Positions 59,046 to 64,000 of a stretch of 64,000 bases of DNA are shown piece after piece. Below the pieces are notes generated by a model that did not search any database, was not told the DNA's origin, and saw only the letters and a list, made by a program, of their open reading frames with translations. The position numbers and the translations under genes are program-made. Source of the DNA: Sphingobium sp. CR2-8 (GTDB lineage: Bacteria > Pseudomonadota > Alphaproteobacteria > Sphingomonadales > Sphingomonadaceae). How positions within the stretch are numbered: the stretch's first letter is position 1; every line of letters starts with the position of its first letter. The stretch covers positions 2,358,501 to 2,422,500 of the forward strand of contig NZ_JAYKZY010000002.1 in the NCBI RefSeq assembly GCF_035818615.1, given 5' to 3'.

Positions 59046-60365
59046 TCATCCGCCTGCCTTTGCCACTTCTGCGGCATAGACATGGGGCGCGCCGTCCATG
59101 TTGGACCGGAATATCATCCATTTGCCATCGGGTGTGAAGGTGATGTTGGGTTCCAGCCTGTAATCATGCCTGCGCATATCGACGATCTTTTCGACGCCGA
59201 ACGTGCCGGGGATGATCAGCCTTTCGGCATTGTCCGCATGGATGCCCGCGACATCGGGAATGTCGCGCGGCGTGAACAGATAGAGATATTTGCCGTCAGG
59301 CGCATGGGCAACCATTTCATCGTCGCCGCCGTCGCCCGAAAAGGACGTCAGGTCGGGCGTCTGATTGTAATGCACCGACCATTGGTTGCGATCAACATGG
59401 AACCACCGACGCCGCCCAGTCGCCAGTTCATAACCGGCAAGCCAGAAAATCTCGCCCCGTGGTGTCTGAAGATCATACCATATCCATTTGCCATCCGGGG
59501 AGAAGAACTCATGTCCGGCGATTTCCATGTTCATCATGCGCCGATGCACCAAAGTCTGCCCGCTGCCATCGATGCGCACGGTCCAGATCCGGTCCACCTT
59601 GTGCCATGGACCTTCATGGCAATACATGATGAGGCCGGGGTCGGTCGGCGAAAACTGGATGTGATTGAGCCAGTCTGTCGACGCCACGATCACTTTGCGT
59701 TTGCCGGTGCGGATGTCGATGGTGAATATTTCCATCGGGATGCGCGCTTCCAGACGCTCGTTCAGCCGGACTTCCTTGGCCTCTGCAAAACTGAGCGGCT
59801 TTCCATCAGGACCATTTGCCGCATAATGGGCCTGTCCGAATGGCTGTCTAATTTCGGGCGCGGCTTTTTGCGTACCATCGGGTTGCAGGGGCCGATCGCT
59901 TTGCGCCCACTGGCCCAGCAACAGGGTTTCGTCCGCATTGATCGACCCGATCGATCCCCGATCAACCTGCGCGATGCGGCGGATTTTTCCGCTATCTATG
60001 TCCGCCGCGAAGATGGTCGTTGCGTTGGCGCCATCATCCCGTCCGCGACTGGCATAATAAGCGGTACGGGTCTTGCGACCCGTAAAGAGCAACTGAATAT
60101 CCTTTCTCTTCACCAGCGGCGTGATGGTCCAGTTCGCCAGGGTCAGCACCGATATGCCGTCGGGAGTCGAAATGACCATCTTGTCGCCTTGCGGCGTATA
60201 GCTGTTCTGGTGGAAATAGAGGCTGGCGCTGCCCGGTTTATCGGTGAGCCGTAGAACGCGGTGACCGGTAGCCGGATCGACCCATTGCGCAGCCGGTGCG
60301 GCCCCGGCTGTCGGGCTGGCGGCGATGGCCAGCAAAGCCGTCGCCATGGCCATCGTCGCGCGCAT
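59046..60365 (-). CDS. Oligogalacturonate lyase family protein (PL22)
   Basis: The 439 aa exported protein has a signal peptide (about residues 1-24) and a seven-bladed propeller of the PL22 type. The characteristic HIQFSPTDPGLIMYCHEGPW segment (about residues 220-240) carries conserved His residues, followed by MNMEIAGHEFFSPDGKWIWY. PL22 enzymes break short galacturonides into 5-keto-4-deoxyuronate units. The ATG at 60365 is one base after the PL26 stop region, so the genes are co-transcribed. Confidence 0.92.
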   Translation of the reverse strand: MRATMAMATALLAIAASPTAGAAPAAQWVDPATGHRVLRLTDKPGSASLYFHQNSYTPQGDKMVISTPDGISVLTLANWTITPLVKRKDIQLLFTGRKTRTAYYASRGRDDGANATTIFAADIDSGKIRRIAQVDRGSIGSINADETLLLGQWAQSDRPLQPDGTQKAAPEIRQPFGQAHYAANGPDGKPLSFAEAKEVRLNERLEARIPMEIFTIDIRTGKRKVIVASTDWLNHIQFSPTDPGLIMYCHEGPWHKVDRIWTVRIDGSGQTLVHRRMMNMEIAGHEFFSPDGKWIWYDLQTPRGEIFWLAGYELATGRRRWFHVDRNQWSVHYNQTPDLTSFSGDGGDDEMVAHAPDGKYLYLFTPRDIPDVAGIHADNAERLIIPGTFGVEKIVDMRRHDYRLEPNITFTPDGKWMIFRSNMDGAPHVYAAEVAKAGG

Positions 60366-60366
60366 G

Positions 60367-63081
60367 TTACGCCCCCCTGCCCGCTGCGGCGGACAGCGCA
60401 TCGGGGATGAGGGCCAGATTCTCGATCGCTGCAAGTCCCCATTGCGATGCCGCGTTGGTCGATATGTCAGGCCATTCGACGGTCGGACGGACATAGGCCG
60501 GTCCTGTACGGGCAATGCGGGGATCACCCTGCGACAAGCCCAGCCCGGCATCCCCGCCCAGAAACTCCTGCCATGCGCGCGCAGCCAGTTGCGCATCGCC
60601 CGTTTCCCGCGCGGCATAGGCCGTCAGACGGGAATGGCCTTCCTTCAGGTTGCGGCGACCATAAGGCTGGTCGAACTTCGCCTTCCATTCCTGCGGTGAA
60701 GCGTTGAACCAGCGGCAATAATCGAGCCAGGCCGCCCTGTATCGCGGCGCGTCGATCAGTTGCAGCAATTCGGCATTTACTTCCAGCGCGCCGAAAACAG
60801 CGTTCAGATGGGATATGGAAATCCGGTCCCCTGCGCCCATGAAACGCCCGGACTTGATATCATAGGGCGCGCTGCCCGCCAGCCAGCCATATTTCAGGCG
60901 ACCAATGCTATCCATGCCGTTCATCAACCGTTCCCGCCATTTAGCCTCACCAGTGCGTTCCCATTCCGTCAGCCAAGCGGATGCGATGGAACACCACATC
61001 GTCCCGAAACTCAGGTCGATAACCCCCTCTGGCAAGGGATCGCGTTTTGCGCCCGGCACCTTGCGGCCGATCTCAACACCTTGCAGCGACTGATCAGACG
61101 TGACGAGCGCCCGCATCAGGTCGCCCACGCGTTCGTCGGCGGTCAGATAATAGAAGATGCGCCGATACATGGCGTTACTAACGCGCGGCTGCTTGCTGCT
61201 GTCGCTCCAGTGCTGGACGCCATGGCGGGTCCCCAGCCCCTTGAACCGGCCGATATGGTAGACATCGACCTCCCCCGTATGACGGGTCATGGCCTCTGCG
61301 AAACGGAAAGCCGATGCATTGCCGGTCCGCAATACACTGGTCCAGAACCAGAGGTCCGGGGACAATTCGCTATTGTCCCATGCAAAGCCGCCGATATCAT
61401 ATCGCCACACATGCCGATCGGCATCATAGCTATGCATGACATCGCCATGGTTCCAGAAACCATACCAGCGGCGCCTGTCCACTTCGCCGACATAGAAATC
61501 AACCAGATGGCTGTTCTGATCCTCTATCCGCGCATGCATGGGCGTCGATCGATCAGGCAAGTTCCAGATGCCCAGCACATTGGCGGCGTGAATGCGCTCG
61601 GGCGTCACCATCAACTGCGGGGGCGTGGCATTGGCCTGCGCCATCGCGACAAGCGTGTCGGCGGAAGGTGTCGCCGCGCACGCCCATAATGTCAGTTCGC
61701 TGGTGCGCGCAACGCCGGTCACGGCGTCCCAGCCCGGTTCATAATCCTCATAGGTGATGTCCAGGCCTTCATTCTGGTCGGCATAGTCCTCCATGCCCAT
61801 CACCCCGCGATAGGATCGCATGTCCATCGGCCTGGCGTCGGGGGACCATAGCCACGCAGTCAGTTCGGCGGCTTCGCCCGCAGCGTTGCGAATGCAGATT
61901 TGCGACGGATGACGTTGCCAGAAGTAGCGGGCCGCGATGGCTGCGCCGCCCTGGGGGGAGCCCACATAGGCCAATCCCGAAGAACGGGTGCCCGCGATGG
62001 AATTGACCCAGGCATGACCGTCACCGGTGCGCTTGGCGATAGAAAAACCGTCCGCAGACAATTGGGACAGGTCGAAATCGGACCAGGTAGGAATGCGCTC
62101 CAGCAGCCGCGCGACAACCGGCGACAATGTTTCCGCGGCGACCGCCCGCCCTGCGATCTGCGCTGCTCTTGCCTGTACGCCCGCATCGCGACGCAGGCCG
62201 GTGAGCGGCCGTACCGCTTCGCTGAACAAGCCGTCCTGCTCCGTTGTCATCCTGACATGACGGTCATGGGGGGCGCCAGCCATCGGCACAGTGGCGCGCA
62301 GACCGATGCCGCTGACAAAATCCTTTGCAGGTTCACCATCGAAGATAAAACTGTGAACGATCCGCAGATGATCGCCGCCGGCATAGGCGTACAGGCGTAT
62401 GACGAACGGCAGCATCTGCCGACCGTCCGCAACATGTACGCCTTCCAGCTTTACCACGGCGCGCACCGGCCCCGATTGCTCCACCGTCGCCTTGTCGATG
62501 CGGCCGACGAAAGTGGTGCGGGCGCCATTTTGCGGCGCATCGTCAACCAACGCGACCAGCGTGAGCGATCCGACTACATTCCGGTCGCCCTGTCGCGCAT
62601 AATCCATGACCGTCTGGCCCGATCGCGAAATGGACCAGCGCAAATCGCCGCAACCAATCTCGATACGCTCCTTGGTTTCCCGCACTATCAACGGCGCTTG
62701 CGGAACAGTCGGCTTTCTCGAAACGACCTTCAATCCGGCGGGCTGATCGACACCGGCGGGTAACGCATGGGCAGTCCATTTGATCGATCCGTCAGGCCAT
62801 GTGGCAAGAGGCCAGTGCTGCGAAGGCAATATGTGTCCGTCAACGCCCTGTACGGACAAAGGACTGGTGGCGCGCAATGCGCCGCGTGGCCATGGCACAC
62901 CGAATGTCTGTCCAAGAGACAACGCTGGAGCGGCATCGTCTATCCAGCGTATGAGGGTATCAGGCATCGCCGCTTTCCCCGACGAGGCCGCCCGTGCGGA
63001 TCCAGGTAAAAGAATGGATGCCCCCGCCAACAGCGCGGTCTTCAAACCATCCCGACGCGTCAGCATTCCCCAATCACGCAT
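60367..63081 (-). CDS. Exo-rhamnogalacturonan lyase family protein (PL26-like)
   Basis: The 904 aa protein has a Tat-like signal (LTRRDGLKTALLAGASILLPG) and resembles PL26 exo-rhamnogalacturonan lyases of about 900 aa, with an N-terminal beta-sandwich, central RVSNAMYRRIFYYLTADERVGD, FGTMWCSIASAW and an (alpha/alpha) toroid toward the end. The ATG at 63081 is chosen because ggagagg is six bases upstream; a second ATG at 63087 abuts it. It would trim RG-I oligomers from an end. The family call is from overall likeness. Confidence 0.85.
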   Translation of the reverse strand: MRDWGMLTRRDGLKTALLAGASILLPGSARAASSGKAAMPDTLIRWIDDAAPALSLGQTFGVPWPRGALRATSPLSVQGVDGHILPSQHWPLATWPDGSIKWTAHALPAGVDQPAGLKVVSRKPTVPQAPLIVRETKERIEIGCGDLRWSISRSGQTVMDYARQGDRNVVGSLTLVALVDDAPQNGARTTFVGRIDKATVEQSGPVRAVVKLEGVHVADGRQMLPFVIRLYAYAGGDHLRIVHSFIFDGEPAKDFVSGIGLRATVPMAGAPHDRHVRMTTEQDGLFSEAVRPLTGLRRDAGVQARAAQIAGRAVAAETLSPVVARLLERIPTWSDFDLSQLSADGFSIAKRTGDGHAWVNSIAGTRSSGLAYVGSPQGGAAIAARYFWQRHPSQICIRNAAGEAAELTAWLWSPDARPMDMRSYRGVMGMEDYADQNEGLDITYEDYEPGWDAVTGVARTSELTLWACAATPSADTLVAMAQANATPPQLMVTPERIHAANVLGIWNLPDRSTPMHARIEDQNSHLVDFYVGEVDRRRWYGFWNHGDVMHSYDADRHVWRYDIGGFAWDNSELSPDLWFWTSVLRTGNASAFRFAEAMTRHTGEVDVYHIGRFKGLGTRHGVQHWSDSSKQPRVSNAMYRRIFYYLTADERVGDLMRALVTSDQSLQGVEIGRKVPGAKRDPLPEGVIDLSFGTMWCSIASAWLTEWERTGEAKWRERLMNGMDSIGRLKYGWLAGSAPYDIKSGRFMGAGDRISISHLNAVFGALEVNAELLQLIDAPRYRAAWLDYCRWFNASPQEWKAKFDQPYGRRNLKEGHSRLTAYAARETGDAQLAARAWQEFLGGDAGLGLSQGDPRIARTGPAYVRPTVEWPDISTNAASQWGLAAIENLALIPDALSAAAGRGA

Positions 63082-63111
63082 GTCCATCCTCTCCAAATTT
63101 TATCATGATGA

Positions 63112-63804
63112 TTACAGTCTGCTAATGCTGAAATTGCGGACCTGAATATGGCTTTGGGTGGTGCGCAATCCGAAATGGCCGCTGCGATAGGGGTGCGGAT
63201 CATTCAGCGTGAACAGCGGCACCCCGTCCCTTAACACCGCGATGTGATGGCCGTCTGCGATCAGGGCGATGCTGAACCAACGATCAGCGGTCAGCATGGC
63301 GTCCGCATCTGTACGATCATGCTGCGGCAATAGGGGGCGTTCGCCAAACTTGCCGACATAGCGACGCATGCGCGTAGTGCTGTTACGGTTGCCGCCTATG
63401 CCGACATAATAGGTTTCCAGACCGTCATAATCCTCGAATGTGCCGGTTCGCGGATGATCGAACACCGATCGGGATGGCGTCGCCGGATCACCCGCCATCC
63501 AGAAGGCATTGACGTCGCTGACAGTATCAAACGGTCCGCGAGCGCCAACCGCACGTACATCATAATGAATGGCCAAAGGGCCGGTCAGCCGTTCCCGAAA
63601 CCATAAGGTAACACCTTTCGGCGCCACGATGTCGAGCACGCCTTCGGATGCACTGACGCTCGCATCGCCCACGGCTTCTACCCGCCATTGATCAAGGCCA
63701 TGGCGAAATGTGTCGCGCCACAGCAGCCCTTTTACTGCTGCCGCTACTGACGACCAGCAAGACGTCAGAACAAAGATGGCCATCACATTGCGTCGGCTGA
63801 TCAC
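63112..63804 (-). CDS. DUF6250-domain exported protein
   Basis: The 230 aa protein has a signal peptide (MAIFVLTSCWSSVAAA) and one beta-sandwich domain, with aromatic, sugar-binding-looking residues (LWFRERLTGPLAIHYD, DVNAFWMAGDP, GLETYYVGIGGNRNSTTRMRRY). It fits DUF6250, found near polysaccharide-degrading genes and similar in fold to concanavalin-like lectins or lyases. It begins the minus-strand RG-I operon in this window, 30 bases before the PL26 gene. The exact activity is unknown. Confidence 0.85.
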   Translation of the reverse strand: MISRRNVMAIFVLTSCWSSVAAAVKGLLWRDTFRHGLDQWRVEAVGDASVSASEGVLDIVAPKGVTLWFRERLTGPLAIHYDVRAVGARGPFDTVSDVNAFWMAGDPATPSRSVFDHPRTGTFEDYDGLETYYVGIGGNRNSTTRMRRYVGKFGERPLLPQHDRTDADAMLTADRWFSIALIADGHHIAVLRDGVPLFTLNDPHPYRSGHFGLRTTQSHIQVRNFSISRL

Positions 63805-63885
63805 AGCCCAACCTCACCTAAAAGAAAGCCCATATTATGGGATCACATATCTATATCTGGATAATTACCTACGCAGAATTTGCCG

Positions 63886-64000
63886 TCAAACGAAATAGCG
63901 TCCGCCTGCTACCGTCAGCCACAAGCGCGAGTAGCCATCCGACTGGATCCTGCGGACAATGCCGCGGTTCCATCCTGTCGGATGAACGCACAAAAGACGC
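63886..64000 (-). CDS. C-terminal end of a further gene (start outside window)
   Basis: An open frame runs in from the right edge and ends at TGA 63886-63888, with a sensible tail (HPTGWNRGIVRRIQ, LWLTVAGGRYFV). About 38 codons are visible, too few to name a family. It runs in the same direction as the RG-I operon, 81 bases before the DUF6250 start, so it may be part of that locus. Another frame is also open nearby, so this reading is tentative. Confidence 0.35.
   Translation of the reverse strand, partial: RLLCVHPTGWNRGIVRRIQSDGYSRLWLTVAGGRYFV

Overview
The window comes from a high-GC alphaproteobacterium, most likely a member of the Sphingomonadaceae (Sphingobium, Novosphingobium or Sphingomonas-like). 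This rests on the gene mix: large TonB-dependent receptors beside glycoside hydrolases and aromatic-degradation genes, short conserved sphingomonad-type proteins, and a sucC-etfB-etfA block. The species cannot be named from this sequence alone.

Layout. 1-1347 is the 3' part of uvrA. 1425-2770 is an AT-richer two-gene unit (a soluble ~280 aa protein plus a four-helix membrane protein) that resembles the lambda RexA/RexB pair in size, order and topology. A DUF433/DUF5615 toxin-antitoxin pair and a frameshifted HTH gene follow. 4.7-15.2 kb is mostly housekeeping: a cold-shock gene with a structured leader, small envelope proteins, etfAB, sucC, an NfrB-like glycosyltransferase with an NfrA-C-like partner, and a TauE/TIGR02186 pair.

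15.2-31.4 kb is one long minus-strand run. It holds a GH106 rhamnosidase, a membrane protein, an esterase-like hydrolase, a GH1 beta-glucosidase, another esterase, a TonB receptor, an FAH-family hydrolase, a VOC ring-cleavage dioxygenase, a GlcG-like protein, a flavin monooxygenase, an amidohydrolase, a LysR regulator and a PLP dehydratase. 31.7-37.8 kb is a C4-dicarboxylate module: DctD and DctB, an operator region, DctA, and an alginate-export-type porin. 38.0-48.7 kb repeats the first theme with different genes: GH78 rhamnosidase, GH1 and a small exported protein on one side of a LysR gene, and a monooxygenase, VOC dioxygenase, hydrolase, cyclase and FAH hydrolase on the other. Matching 22-bp dyads lie at both ends of this LysR gene. 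The inferred role of both modules is to strip rhamnose and glucose from plant phenolic glycosides (flavonoid glycosides are the best guess) and then open the aromatic ring.

49.1-52.4 kb is a decayed IS3-family element with an IS110-family element nested in it. It truncates an M20 peptidase gene. 52.5-63.8 kb is a rhamnogalacturonan-I utilisation locus: a PL11 lyase, a large TonB receptor, an esterase-like hydrolase, a PL22 oligogalacturonate lyase, a PL26 exo-lyase and a DUF6250 protein, with a strong palindromic operator between the divergent PL11 and receptor genes.

Three chromosomal genes (near 4385, 18695 and 19240) are each broken by what looks like one missing base in a homopolymer run. 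They may be assembly errors rather than true pseudogenes.
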